From positions 1-64,000 of the forward strand of contig CAXBDA010000005.1 in assembly GCA_963974595.1 (NCBI GenBank): a stretch of 64,000 nucleotides of DNA, written 5' to 3'. The notes beneath the pieces were generated by a model. It searched no databases. It was not told the DNA's origin and saw only the letters and a program-made list of their open reading frames with translations. Of this stretch, positions 46,290-55,948 are shown in pieces. The first letter of the stretch is position 1, and each line of letters begins with the position of its first letter. Made by a program: the position numbers and the translations under genes. The DNA is from PZPK01 sp963974595 (GTDB lineage Bacteria > Pseudomonadota > Gammaproteobacteria > Pseudomonadales > Oleiphilaceae).

Positions 46290-47345
46290 ATGATGCATGA
46301 TAATGTAAAAGAATATTATGGGGGTGTACTCCAACAAAGTGATGACCTTAAAACCAATGCCTGCTGCACCAGTTCTAGCCTGCCAAGACATGTAAAACAA
46401 GCACTTTCTAAAGTTCATGATGAAGTATTAAGCAAGTATTATGGCTGTGGTCTGATTGCGCCGGATATTCTGGATGGAATGCACATTCTAGACTTGGGTT
46501 GCGGGTCGGGTAGAGACTGCTACGTTCTATCCCAATGGGTCGGTGAAAGTGGTCGAATTGTTGGCGTCGATATGACAGAGGCGCAACTTAATGTTGCACT
46601 TGCGCACGAAGATTATCATGCAAAATTATTTGGCTACCAGTCAAAAAATACAGAATTCAAACTGGGTTATATCGAAAAGTTAGATGAACTAAATCTTCCT
46701 GACAATAGTTTTGACATTATCGTCTCGAACTGTGTTATCAACTTATCACCAGACAAAGAAGCGGTATTACGCGAAGCCTATCGTTTACTAAAGCCAGGTG
46801 GTGAGCTTTATTTCTCCGATGTTTATTCAAATAAACGTGTCCCCTTGGATTTAGTTAAAGACCCTGTGCTTTATGGCGAATGCCTAAGTGGTGCTCTTTA
46901 CTGGAACGACTTTGAAAATCTTGCAAAACAAGCCGGTTTCCTTGACCCTCGTTTAGTTGAAGATGACATTATTATGATAGAAAACGCAGCAATCGAAACC
47001 AAGATTGGCCATATCGAATTTTATTCAGCGACATATCGCCTATTCAAACTACCTGAGTTAGAACCCAGTTGTGAAGATTACGGCCAAGCTGTTATTTATA
47101 AGGGCGGCGTCTCATTTTCAGAAGAGCAGTTCGTACTGGATAAACACCATGTTATCCGAAAAGGCAAAATCTTCCCCGTGTGTGGTAATACGTGGCGCAT
47201 GCTCAATGAAACTCGATTTAAAGACTATTTCGAGTTTATCGGTAGTTGGGATACACATTACGGAATATTTGAAGGCTGCGGAACAAGCATTCCCTTTGAA
47301 CCAGCTATTATGATCAATGACGCCAATGGTAGTGGCTGCTGTTGA
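46290..47345 (+). CDS. arsM: Arsenite S-adenosylmethyltransferase ArsM
   Basis: ArsM methylates trivalent arsenic to volatile or less retained forms. The 351-residue protein has the SAM-binding motif LDLGCGSGRDCYVLS (67-81). The three Cys that bind As(III) in characterised ArsM proteins are all present: Cys53 in YYGCG, Cys148 in SNCVIN, and Cys198 in ECLSGAL. A Cys pair near the N-terminus (NACC, 25-26) and a C-terminal SGCC may bind or relay arsenic. No arsR, arsB or arsC lies nearby. It is divergent from the HD-GYP-like gene and its stop is 12 bases from the convergent transporter gene. Confidence 0.92.
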   Translation: MMHDNVKEYYGGVLQQSDDLKTNACCTSSSLPRHVKQALSKVHDEVLSKYYGCGLIAPDILDGMHILDLGCGSGRDCYVLSQWVGESGRIVGVDMTEAQLNVALAHEDYHAKLFGYQSKNTEFKLGYIEKLDELNLPDNSFDIIVSNCVINLSPDKEAVLREAYRLLKPGGELYFSDVYSNKRVPLDLVKDPVLYGECLSGALYWNDFENLAKQAGFLDPRLVEDDIIMIENAAIETKIGHIEFYSATYRLFKLPELEPSCEDYGQAVIYKGGVSFSEEQFVLDKHHVIRKGKIFPVCGNTWRMLNETRFKDYFEFIGSWDTHYGIFEGCGTSIPFEPAIMINDANGSGCC

Positions 47346-47357
47346 AAACAAAATAAA

Positions 47358-49187
47358 TCACATAGGATAAAACATCGGAATCATCACCAAAACAACAACC
47401 AGAGAAATGGCAATCAACGGTGTACCTAGCTTTAAGAAATCAATAAAACGGTAATCTCCCGGTGCCATTACCAGCATATTTACAGGCGAAGCTACGGGTG
47501 TTGCAAAAGCCGTAGAGGCGGCTATTGCAACAGTCATCAACAACCCCATTTGAGACAGCCCTAAACTTTGCGCCATGGCGATAGCGACAGGCGCCATAAG
47601 CACAGTGGTCGCTGTGTTTGATATAAATTGACTGAATAAACTCGTCACGAGAAATAACCCCGAAAGCACAACAAGGCTAGATTGCCCTTCTAATAAGTTG
47701 GATAGGAAACCTGTAGCCAGCTGCATACCCCCGGTTTTATCCAGCGCTAAAGCCATAGGCAGCATGCCTGCAATAACCACAATACTGGGCCAACTAATAG
47801 AGAGATAAGCTTGAGGCATCGTGAGGCAGCCACTGAGAATCATCGCCATGGCCGCAGCCATTACCACTAATACGGCGGGAGCAGGCGAAAAGGTCAGAAC
47901 AAGTACCATGCAAGCCATTATTAGCAGGGCTCGCGGGGCCTTGTCTCTATTTGGCGCAACATGTTCAAACTCTTCAGGCACATGCAGAATAATAAAGTCA
48001 CTATTGGTATCATTGAGTCTGGAAATTGAATCCCAACCACCCACGGCGAGTAAAATATCACCGACTTCAAGTTTTTCGTTAAAGACTTCGATGGATAATA
48101 CCTCACACTTACACTGACGTTTTACCGCAACAACGCTTAATCCGCTAAGGCTCCTGAATCCGGCCTCTTTAATGGTTTGGCCGATGAGCCGGGACTCTGG
48201 TGACAGCATAACTTCCGCCATCCCTACTTCACGGTTCAATAATCGGCTATCGCTCAGTGTCAAAGGCAGTAATTCAACACCTCCAGGAGAGGCCAATAGG
48301 TTGAGCTCGTCTGTGCGAGCTAGGACAAATAATTCATCGCCTGCAATTATTCGGGTACTGGCAAGTACTTCTTTTATCTCGGCTTTACGGTTTTCATGAC
48401 TGCGATAGGCCAATACTGTCACACCGTATTGCGTCCGTAACTTAGCTTCCGCAACGGTCATACCATCTAAAGGGGATCCACTGGGAACCTTAACGCAATG
48501 CATTAACCCTTCCAAAGAATACGTGGTTATCAGATTTTCCAGTGTCAGTTTCGGGTCAATATTCGTTTTATCAGACCCTTTTCTGAGGCTGCCAGCGTTC
48601 ACAAGAAAGAGATAAATCAGCCCCAAAAAAAGAATAACACCACCAAAAGGTGCGAACTCAAAAAACCCCAAGCCCTCACCAGACACTTTTACCAAAGCCT
48701 GTGAAACAACGAGGTTGGGTGGCGTGCCAATCAGCGTTAGCATTCCTCCCATAAGTGCCCCGAAAGCAAGCGGCATCATAATGGCTGATGGCTTAATGCC
48801 TAGCCGTTTGCACATATTTAGGACAACGGGAATTAATATGGCTACCGCCCCGGTTGAACTCATAAACGCAGATAAAACAGCAACAACGATAATAACAAGT
48901 AACAATGCCAATACCTTGTTGCCTCGAGATAAATTGACAATTTTCTCACCCACCTGCCCGGCAAGCCCGGTTTTAAATAATGCATCACCCACAATAAACA
49001 GGCCAGCGATGAGTATCACCAAGGGGTCACCAAAACCAGACAGCGCTTCTCTGGGGGAAAGCGTGTTACTTAAAATCAGGGCAAGAATAATCCCTAATGC
49101 AGTAACATCGAGCCGCACCCATTCACTGGCAAAAAGAATAATCGTAAGTGCCAGCACACCATAAACAAAAGCAATTTGAAGAGTCAA
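47358..49187 (-). CDS. SLC13-family permease with two RCK_C (TrkA-C) domains
   Basis: A 609-residue divalent-anion:sodium symporter-like protein. Two membrane halves (about 1-185 and 400-609, including GTPPNLVVSQAL and SNTATTVLMAPVAIAMAQ) flank a cytoplasmic insert with two TrkA-C/RCK_C domains (SPLDGMTVAEAKLRTQYGVTVLA and ESRLIGQTIKEAGFRSLSGLSVVAV). Relatives are annotated as sulphate or dicarboxylate transporters; the substrate cannot be decided here. The start is a TTG supported by AGAAGGA 6-7 bases upstream, with no ATG alternative before the first membrane helix. Confidence 0.88.
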   Translation of the reverse strand: MTLQIAFVYGVLALTIILFASEWVRLDVTALGIILALILSNTLSPREALSGFGDPLVILIAGLFIVGDALFKTGLAGQVGEKIVNLSRGNKVLALLLVIIVVAVLSAFMSSTGAVAILIPVVLNMCKRLGIKPSAIMMPLAFGALMGGMLTLIGTPPNLVVSQALVKVSGEGLGFFEFAPFGGVILFLGLIYLFLVNAGSLRKGSDKTNIDPKLTLENLITTYSLEGLMHCVKVPSGSPLDGMTVAEAKLRTQYGVTVLAYRSHENRKAEIKEVLASTRIIAGDELFVLARTDELNLLASPGGVELLPLTLSDSRLLNREVGMAEVMLSPESRLIGQTIKEAGFRSLSGLSVVAVKRQCKCEVLSIEVFNEKLEVGDILLAVGGWDSISRLNDTNSDFIILHVPEEFEHVAPNRDKAPRALLIMACMVLVLTFSPAPAVLVVMAAAMAMILSGCLTMPQAYLSISWPSIVVIAGMLPMALALDKTGGMQLATGFLSNLLEGQSSLVVLSGLFLVTSLFSQFISNTATTVLMAPVAIAMAQSLGLSQMGLLMTVAIAASTAFATPVASPVNMLVMAPGDYRFIDFLKLGTPLIAISLVVVLVMIPMFYPM

Positions 49188-49358
49188 AATAAGTCCTTCT
49201 ATTCGAAAATCACACGATTATGCCCCGTTAAGAGTTTTATGCATAAACGCCCGCCTCTAACCAAAGCGTGAAGCTGTCCATTTGCATTACTTGCTCAAAA
49301 TAATCCTTAACGCATACTATCTGCAGTTTATTTTCGGTCGTGAATAGATCTCAAAACA

Positions 49359-50309
49359 TTAAGGTAATACTTTTATTTTATTGTAATCAAAGTTTTTATT
49401 TTTAGGTTCTTCTTGAGTTTTAGCTGGTTTCTTAATTTCTTCTAAGCCAGACATGTTGGTCATCTGGTTTTGATCTTGACTGGATAAAGAGGATTTATTA
49501 ACGCCGGTATTTGAACTAATAGGCGACATTAACGCATTTAATTTTGTTTCAAGCGCTGAATGGCTATTCTGCAATTTTTTTAAACGATTACTATAAGTTG
49601 TTATTTCATTTTCTTTATTTTTTAACTGAGCCTGAAGTTGCTGCTTTTCTTTAGTGACCCGTTCAAATTGTTTTTCTTTCGTGTTGACGGCATTACTTAG
49701 TCTATCCATATCTTGCCGCATTTCTTGCTGTCTATTTGCGAGCGCCTGATAGGCTGATTTTCTTGAGGATAACTGCTTATTCAGCTCAGAAACAGACTTA
49801 ATATTCTCTTGTTTGGAGGAAGAAATAAATTCTTCGTGTTGCTGTTTCATCAAAGCAAACATTTTTTGAGACTCTTTAAGCTTTGTTATCAAACTCTCCC
49901 GTTCACTTTTTAGTTCAGCAACCAGTTGATTTAGATTATCAACCATCTGATTGGTAATATTGAGTTTACTCTCGGAGTCATTATTCTGAAGGCTTAACTC
50001 TTCCCTTGTGTTTTGCAAGCGTTCTAATTCATTTTTTAATTCAGATTCGGAGCGCTCCAAAGTGGCCAGCTGAGAACTTAACTGTAGCTTCTCATTCTTA
50101 AGCTGGGCATTTTTTTGGGTTTCTGAAGAAAGTTGAATGCCACTGGATTGCTGTAGTTGGTAATAATAAACGGCTACCACACTACTTGAGATCAATAACA
50201 CTAACAAAATGGGCCAAATGATCGTTAATACCAAGTTACGACGACGAAGAAAGGAAATCCACTCTTGAGCATAATCTAAATTAAGCTGGCTGTATTCAGA
50301 ACCTTGCAT
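49359..50309 (-). CDS. Membrane-anchored coiled-coil protein of unknown function
   Basis: The 316-residue protein has a short cytoplasmic N-terminus ending in RRR (22-24) and one membrane helix (about 26-50). A long, Gln/Lys/Glu/Ser-rich coiled coil follows (about 60-250, repeated LKNEKLQLSSQLATLERS-like heptads), then a low-complexity Ser/Asn/Lys tail ending KIKVLP. By the positive-inside rule the coiled coil is periplasmic. It resembles no specific family that I can name; functions such as envelope spacing or divisome contact would be guesses. AAGGAAT precedes the ATG. Confidence 0.7.
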   Translation of the reverse strand: MQGSEYSQLNLDYAQEWISFLRRRNLVLTIIWPILLVLLISSSVVAVYYYQLQQSSGIQLSSETQKNAQLKNEKLQLSSQLATLERSESELKNELERLQNTREELSLQNNDSESKLNITNQMVDNLNQLVAELKSERESLITKLKESQKMFALMKQQHEEFISSSKQENIKSVSELNKQLSSRKSAYQALANRQQEMRQDMDRLSNAVNTKEKQFERVTKEKQQLQAQLKNKENEITTYSNRLKKLQNSHSALETKLNALMSPISSNTGVNKSSLSSQDQNQMTNMSGLEEIKKPAKTQEEPKNKNFDYNKIKVLP

Positions 50310-50506
50310 CCATTATTCCTTAAATTCTGTAGAACTTTATCTCTAAAACTGAAGATAAATTTTTTATTTTTTTGATAAAATTGAGAGGATATAAGATACA
50401 CTAATGACTCACATTGATCGACTTAAATTCACACTATTTATTGAGCTGGCAAGGTGCTTTTCCCTTTCAAAATAAGGCCATATATAACATTTAAAGACAG
50501 ATAATT

Positions 50507-51934
50507 ATGAATGATTTTTATTTTAAGTTTGCACACACAACAATTGGCCAGAATATATTTCAAACCTTAAGCCTACCTCAGCCGGTTTTACTAAATAGAA
50601 CACCTGATGAATCTATTTCTATGCCAAAAGGCACGTATCTTGTGGGTGCCAGTTCTGGCAGTTTTGCGCTGAAAAACGTCCTCAGCGCACTTAAGCAAAA
50701 CAACAGCAATATTGATTTTTTAGATTCAGGTAATCCAATATATCAGTCGCTACCCAAGTCATTTTCAAGCTCAAATACAGTTCATGAAATTAATACACTT
50801 GAAGGTGGCAATTATGATGGCCTCGTCTTTGATGCAACAGGCATCAAAGACTTTGAATCGCTCAGTGGTGTTTACTCCTTCTTTCATCATGCAATCAAAA
50901 AGCTTAACCAGAATGGTCGTATTATCATTATCACTAATTCGCCTAAACAGCTCAGTGAGCCTCAGCTAGAGGCTATTCAGTTATCACTGCACGGTTTTTC
51001 TAAATCACTTGCTAAAGAGCTTGGCAAGAAAGGCACCTGCTGTAATATTCTTTGTTTACCAAAAGGCTCACAAAAATACATCGAATCAAGCTTGGCTTTT
51101 TTTCTTTCTGAAAAATCAGCCTTTGTGACCGGCCAATCAGTCACACTTAGAAATCAAACAACGAAACAAGTTCCTCTTTCTTCTGAAAAACCACTTATCG
51201 GGAAAACGGCTTTAGTCACAGGCGCCGCTCAGGGTATTGGTAAACAAACGGCTATTACTTTAGCTCGAGATGGCGCAAAGGTGATTTGTTTAGATATTCC
51301 ACAAAATAAAGAGCCTTTAGAAGCCCTTGCAAATGAGCTGGATGGGCATGCTCTAACGATTAATCTACTCGATGAGTCAGCTATCCTGGATATTATTGAG
51401 GAAGTTCGCAAGTCATTTAATGGTCTTGATATCGTGGTTCATAATGCAGGCATTACCCGTGATAAGACCTTGGGCAAAATGCCACAGCACTTGTGGGATC
51501 AGGTTATTACGCTAAATTTTGAACGTGTTGTAAAAATGAACCAGTCATTTTTAGAACAAGACCTTTTCAATGAATATGCGCGCATTATTTGTATCTCATC
51601 AATTTCAGGTATTGCCGGAAACTTTGGTCAAACTAATTATGCCTGCTCTAAAGCGGGTATAGCAGCTTATGTAGAAGCCTTTTCAGAGTCGACAGCAGTT
51701 AAAAAATGCAATGGTTTGACCATTAATGCACTTGCACCAGGCTTTATAGAAACACAAATGACGAAGAATGTACCCTTGCTCACACGGGAGCTCGGGCGCA
51801 GAATGAATGCCTTGTCTCAAGGCGGCTTACCACTGGATATTGCTGAAGCAGTGTGCTTTTTTGCTAACCCGGGTGCACACAGCCTAAATGGCAATGTGTT
51901 AAGAGTTTGTGGTTTAAGTTTATTAGGTCGTTAA
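50507..51934 (+). CDS. High-molecular-weight 3-oxoacyl-ACP reductase (FabG4-like)
   Basis: This is an NAD(P)H-dependent short-chain reductase acting on 3-oxoacyl thioesters. The 475-residue length is about twice normal FabG. The first 220 residues form a degenerate Rossmann-like domain (GTYLVGASSGSFALKNVL) without a catalytic triad. The C-terminal domain has the cofactor motif TGAAQGIG, NAG in VVHNAGITRD, and the catalytic Ser-Tyr-Lys in SSISGIAG...YACSKAG. This matches the HMwFabG/FabG4 group. In many proteobacteria it neighbours thiolase and MaoC-type hydratase genes, but here it stands alone. Confidence 0.88.
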   Translation: MNDFYFKFAHTTIGQNIFQTLSLPQPVLLNRTPDESISMPKGTYLVGASSGSFALKNVLSALKQNNSNIDFLDSGNPIYQSLPKSFSSSNTVHEINTLEGGNYDGLVFDATGIKDFESLSGVYSFFHHAIKKLNQNGRIIIITNSPKQLSEPQLEAIQLSLHGFSKSLAKELGKKGTCCNILCLPKGSQKYIESSLAFFLSEKSAFVTGQSVTLRNQTTKQVPLSSEKPLIGKTALVTGAAQGIGKQTAITLARDGAKVICLDIPQNKEPLEALANELDGHALTINLLDESAILDIIEEVRKSFNGLDIVVHNAGITRDKTLGKMPQHLWDQVITLNFERVVKMNQSFLEQDLFNEYARIICISSISGIAGNFGQTNYACSKAGIAAYVEAFSESTAVKKCNGLTINALAPGFIETQMTKNVPLLTRELGRRMNALSQGGLPLDIAEAVCFFANPGAHSLNGNVLRVCGLSLLGR

Positions 51935-51953
51935 CATTGCTTGACATTAAGCA

Positions 51954-51987
51954 TTGAGTGAAGGTTTTAAGGTAGCTCTTCACTCAA
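51954..51987. terminator. Hairpin at the convergent fabG/M23 gene ends
   Basis: TTGAGTGAAG (51954-51963) pairs perfectly with CTTCACTCAA (51978-51987) around a 14-base loop. It spans the stop region of the minus-strand M23 gene. There is no T-run on either side, so it may be a barrier to read-through or to 3' exonucleases more than a classic intrinsic terminator. Confidence 0.4.
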
Positions 51988-52845
51988 CTTAAGCACTTTC
52001 AGAGGATCAATACGCACATTAAACCAGTTTATTCGCCAATCCAGGTGCGGCCCGGTCGCTCTTCCACCCTTCCCTACCTTTGCGATGGCATCACCTTGTT
52101 TAATTTGTTGGCCTTCCTTCACCAATATTTCACTGAGATGTAAAAAGCTTGAGGACACGCCATAACCATGATCAACGATTAACGTGCCCCCTGAATAAAA
52201 CATATCGGGGTGAGCCAAACTAACCACACCGGAAGCTGGAGCATAGACTAAGGCACCGACAGGGCCAGCATAGTCAAGCCCGTAATGTGGCCTTTTGGGT
52301 ACGCCATTGTAGATTCGCTGACTGCCATAAACACCAGTGATCGGGCCTTTCATCGGTACAATAAACTTATCCAAAAAAGCACTTTGTTGTGTCACATTTG
52401 CTCTTGCTTTTTTTACCAAGGTGGCTTCTTCTCTAATTCTTTTTAAATGCTCCTTACTAGGAGACACTGTTTGTTTAGGCACGCCATTAACTTCTTGCAC
52501 CTTATATTCACGCTTCGTTAACACTAAGGTTTGTATTTCCGTGTCACCTGAAGCGCTTATTAGCCTAAGTGTTTGTTCAAGTGCTGCATCTCTCCCAAAG
52601 CCAATAAAAAACCCACCTTGGTCGGTGAGTTTTATGGGTACATTATTTAACTTTAATACAGAAGCTTTAGGTGCCATCCCAATGAGTGCACTCCCCTGAG
52701 TGAGTTCACCTTTTATCTGTAACTTGGCAATTAAATTATCATCTTGGGCATAAGCGACGTCAAAACACAACAATACCAACGTTGTATAGAGAGTGATGTT
52801 TTCTATAGTTTTACGTAAAAAGGCAAGGGAAAGAACTATCCTCAT
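51967..52845 (-). CDS. M23 family metallopeptidase (peptidoglycan DD-endopeptidase type)
   Basis: This secreted LytM-fold protein probably cleaves or regulates cleavage of peptidoglycan cross-bridges. It has a long signal sequence ending VAYA (about residue 33), a beta-rich N-domain and a C-terminal M23 domain with HYGLDYAG (HxxxD zinc pair), HGYGVSSSFLHLS and GPHLDWRINW. The last motif is normally HLH; here the second His is Asp, which would alter the zinc site. I recall similar HLDWR variants in other gammaproteobacteria. Its ATG overlaps the lonB stop (ATGA), so the two are translationally coupled. Confidence 0.87.
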   Translation of the reverse strand: MRIVLSLAFLRKTIENITLYTTLVLLCFDVAYAQDDNLIAKLQIKGELTQGSALIGMAPKASVLKLNNVPIKLTDQGGFFIGFGRDAALEQTLRLISASGDTEIQTLVLTKREYKVQEVNGVPKQTVSPSKEHLKRIREEATLVKKARANVTQQSAFLDKFIVPMKGPITGVYGSQRIYNGVPKRPHYGLDYAGPVGALVYAPASGVVSLAHPDMFYSGGTLIVDHGYGVSSSFLHLSEILVKEGQQIKQGDAIAKVGKGGRATGPHLDWRINWFNVRIDPLKVLKLSEELP

Positions 52846-55229
52846 AAGTCACTGTCATCTTCATCTGTTTTTTCCCGAAGAGCATTCAGCTTATTTTGAA
52901 TTTCATCAAAAATACTTAACTTTCCTTTCGCTTTAGCGGTATGCAATTTACTAAAGCCAGATACTCTACCCGTTAACAGTGCTAAGGCTTCGTTCACATG
53001 TTCAACAGGGTAGATATGAAATTTACCTTTCGAGACAGCCTCTAAAACTCGAGAATTCAGCATCAAGTTAAGCACATTACTTTTTGGAAGTAGTACGCCT
53101 TGTTTACCATCTAAACCAATTAACTCACAGGCATCGAAAAAACCTTCTATTTTTTCATTGACGCCACCCACAGGCTGCACTTCACCAAACTGATTAACCG
53201 AGCCTGTTACTGCATAATTTTGAAAAATAGGCACGTCTGCCAGAGAAGAAATCAAGGCACAAAACTCCGCCAAAGAAGCGCTATCACCATCTACCTCTCC
53301 ATAAGACTGCTCGAATGCAATGCTCGCAGACAGAGGCATCATTTGGTCTTTTGCAAATAAAGAAGACAGGTAGGAGGATAAAATAAGCACACCTTTCGTA
53401 TGAATATTGCCGCCAAGTTTAGAGTGGTGCTCTATATCGATAATATCCCCATCACCAAAATAACAATTTGCTGTAACCCGGTTAGGCATACCAAATTCGG
53501 AACCCGCTGCAAAATAAACAGATAAGGCATTTATTTGACCGACAACTTCGCCCGTGACAGTTAATAAAGTTGAGCCGTCACGAATGGTATCGAATACCTG
53601 ATCTTTTAAACGTCCATTTCGATGTTGATAACTGCTCAGTGCGCGTTCAACATGTGCTTGGCGAATCATGGTAGAAGACTGTTCTTTCGCCCAGAAATTT
53701 GATTCTCTTAATAAGTTAGAAATTTCTGAAGCCTGCAATGAAAGCCGTTTCTGGTGTTCAGCCTGACGAGAGCTATATTCGATAATGCGTGATACTGCTT
53801 TTTTATCGCAATGTAAAAAGCCTTTTTCGTGAACCAAGCTTGATATGAACTTGGCATATTGAATTTGAGACTCGACCGTTCGCGGCATTTCGTTCTCAAA
53901 ATCAGCGGTAACTTTAAACAGTTCTTCAAATTCCGGGTCATAGCTCTGCAAGAGCATATAGGTTGAACGATCACCAAAAAGTATAATTTTAACGTCTAAG
54001 GGGATCGGTTCTGGCTCTAAGGAAATAGTGCCCGATAAAGTCACTTCTCGTTCTAAGGAATTTATTTGTAACTCTTTAGAGCGAAGCGCTCTTTTGATAC
54101 CATCCCAAACAAAAGGCTGTTCCAATACTTTGACAGCATCAAGCAAGAGGTAACCACCATTTGCTTTGTGCAACCCCCCACTTCTAATTAAAGAGTAATC
54201 GGTAAACACCGTTCCTTTATAGGTGACATGTTCAACATAGCCAAAAAGGGTATGATAATTCGGATTATCTTCTACCACGACAGGTGCAATTTCATTTTCA
54301 TGATGCACCAATACATTTACCTGATAACGACGCGGTAATTTCTTTTCCAAGGTTGCATTAGAAAGCGCTCCCTGCTCTTCGCTATCCTCCAAAAAGCTGT
54401 CTAGATTTGTCACGATATCTTTTTGCAAATCACCTAAATACTCAATGACAGAGTCATGTTGATAATACTTTTGTGCCAAACTTTCAATAAGCTGCTGAGT
54501 CACACCCAAGACAACTTCTTCGTTTAATGATTGCTGTTTATCCAGAAACTCTTGTTCCCAAAGCGTAATTTTTCGAATAACACTTCTTAGTTTTAACTCT
54601 AATTTATTAATCGCTTCTTCGAACTTGTCTTTATCTTCTTCGGATAATGTTTCAAAGCTTTCAACAGTATGTACATCTTCGCCATTCATTGCCGTTAACC
54701 GATAACCGCCCGGTGTACTGAGCGACAACTTGATTTTCTTCCGTTTTGCTTGTTTGGCTATTCGCTCTAATGCGTCATCTTGTTTATCGGCATATTCAGC
54801 TTTCAACGACTCTGAGCGCTGATAGTATTGATCATTTTCAAATGTTTGGGGAATGCCTTTTACTAAGCGCAGCATTAATTTTTCGATGTCATTCTTTAAA
54901 TTCTTTCCCATACCCACTGGGAGCTTAAGTACCTTTGGAGAGCGTGGTCGTTCAAAATCTGCAACGTAGCACCAATCATTCAAATTTGGCTTTTGTTTTG
55001 GATGGTGATCGAGGTAACGCAAAATCATGGTTCGCTTACCTAAACCATTGCGACCTACTGCATACACGTTATAACCTGAATCAGGCATTGCCATCGCAAA
55101 ACGAATGGCTTCTTGCGCCCGACTCTGGCCTACAAACTCATTGATAGGCTCAAGCGACTTAGTACTTGTAAACGCAAGATCTTTGCTTTCACATTTAGCG
55201 TATAATTCTTTTATAGATAATGACTTCAC
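52842..55229 (-). CDS. LonB-type AAA+ protease (YcbZ/LonH-like)
   Basis: A 795-residue ATP-dependent Lon-family protease. The N-terminal AAA_32-type module has the Walker A-like YAVGRNGLGKRT (about 55-66), an inserted helical region (about 140-260), and a Walker-B-like segment around GGYLLLDAVKVLEQP. The C-terminal Lon protease domain carries the catalytic Ser in GDSASLAEF and Lys in VNEKIEGFFD. No N-terminal LonN substrate domain is present, consistent with the LonB/YcbZ class. The start is GTG. The downstream M23 peptidase gene overlaps by 4 bases. Confidence 0.9.
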   Translation of the reverse strand: MKSLSIKELYAKCESKDLAFTSTKSLEPINEFVGQSRAQEAIRFAMAMPDSGYNVYAVGRNGLGKRTMILRYLDHHPKQKPNLNDWCYVADFERPRSPKVLKLPVGMGKNLKNDIEKLMLRLVKGIPQTFENDQYYQRSESLKAEYADKQDDALERIAKQAKRKKIKLSLSTPGGYRLTAMNGEDVHTVESFETLSEEDKDKFEEAINKLELKLRSVIRKITLWEQEFLDKQQSLNEEVVLGVTQQLIESLAQKYYQHDSVIEYLGDLQKDIVTNLDSFLEDSEEQGALSNATLEKKLPRRYQVNVLVHHENEIAPVVVEDNPNYHTLFGYVEHVTYKGTVFTDYSLIRSGGLHKANGGYLLLDAVKVLEQPFVWDGIKRALRSKELQINSLEREVTLSGTISLEPEPIPLDVKIILFGDRSTYMLLQSYDPEFEELFKVTADFENEMPRTVESQIQYAKFISSLVHEKGFLHCDKKAVSRIIEYSSRQAEHQKRLSLQASEISNLLRESNFWAKEQSSTMIRQAHVERALSSYQHRNGRLKDQVFDTIRDGSTLLTVTGEVVGQINALSVYFAAGSEFGMPNRVTANCYFGDGDIIDIEHHSKLGGNIHTKGVLILSSYLSSLFAKDQMMPLSASIAFEQSYGEVDGDSASLAEFCALISSLADVPIFQNYAVTGSVNQFGEVQPVGGVNEKIEGFFDACELIGLDGKQGVLLPKSNVLNLMLNSRVLEAVSKGKFHIYPVEHVNEALALLTGRVSGFSKLHTAKAKGKLSIFDEIQNKLNALREKTDEDDSDL

Positions 55230-55423
55230 AAAACGTCCCGGATGATAAAAAACGATGTTATTGATCTTAGCAAATAAGGTGCACTTAACAACAACTAGTT
55301 AAAACTTATTAAAAGAAGAGCTATCAATTTGTTGATTTCATAAGTGTGAAACGTTTAATATCGCAGTTGTTTTTACTCATCATGTTTATCACCCACCGAT
55401 CAACACCACGATATAAATAATAT

Positions 55424-55822
55424 ATGCATAAGATTAAACTCATAAATTGGGCTGAGCGACGAATTAAGCGTCGACATAAAGCGCCGGATTTACGAATATC
55501 CATTCAAGCAAGTGGCATTAAGAAATGGTTCAGTTCATCTCTTGATGTTCGCTGTTTAGATATCAATCGTTATGGCATGGCTATTTCTTCCAGGAAACCT
55601 CTTCGCGCAAAAGATAAAATTCTAATTACCTTTAAGGGTAAGTATATTTCCCAATCTAACATCGCGGGCGTTGTAACTGAATGCGTTGAGGCAAAGCAAT
55701 TTTATCGCATCAGCGTGGTCTTTAGTTACGCAATGGGCAGCAAAGATTATTGTCGAAAAACAGATAATGCACTTTCTAGAATAGAAAGTATTTACAACAA
55801 CCACTGCTCGCAAATCCACTAG
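55424..55822 (+). CDS. PilZ domain protein
   Basis: This 132-residue protein probably binds cyclic di-GMP. A basic N-terminal segment (ERRIKRRHKAPDLR) contains the RxxxR-type arginines. It is followed by SLDVRCLDINRYGMAISSRKPL, which fits the PilZ (D/N)xSxxG strand with Asn-Arg-Tyr replacing the usual Ser. The beta-barrel pattern continues to residue 110. Because the second motif is imperfect, binding should be treated as likely and not certain. It is divergent from lonB across a 194-base gap and has no obvious ribosome-binding site. Confidence 0.7.
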   Translation: MHKIKLINWAERRIKRRHKAPDLRISIQASGIKKWFSSSLDVRCLDINRYGMAISSRKPLRAKDKILITFKGKYISQSNIAGVVTECVEAKQFYRISVVFSYAMGSKDYCRKTDNALSRIESIYNNHCSQIH

Positions 55823-55948
55823 CCTTTCAAAGCATAAATCTAGTTTGTTCTTAGTTGATTCTTTATTTTAGAAGAATCTGAGCTATTGAACTTCCCCTTA
55901 CTTCGTATACTATATTCGAAATTTTTAACGGATTAAAATGGAGTGCTC

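Noticed and set aside
46173..46418. 81-codon minus-strand ORF across the arsM start
   Set aside because: It overlaps the conserved N-terminus of ArsM and the intergenic region and has no recognisable sequence.
48715..49164. 149-codon plus-strand ORF inside the SLC13 transporter gene
   Set aside because: It is a Thr/Ser/Pro-rich mirror of hydrophobic membrane helices on the other strand, a common artefact.
52337..52699. 120-codon plus-strand ORF inside the M23 peptidase gene
   Set aside because: The opposite strand encodes a coherent secreted peptidase. The plus frame is Cys/Ser-rich without motifs.
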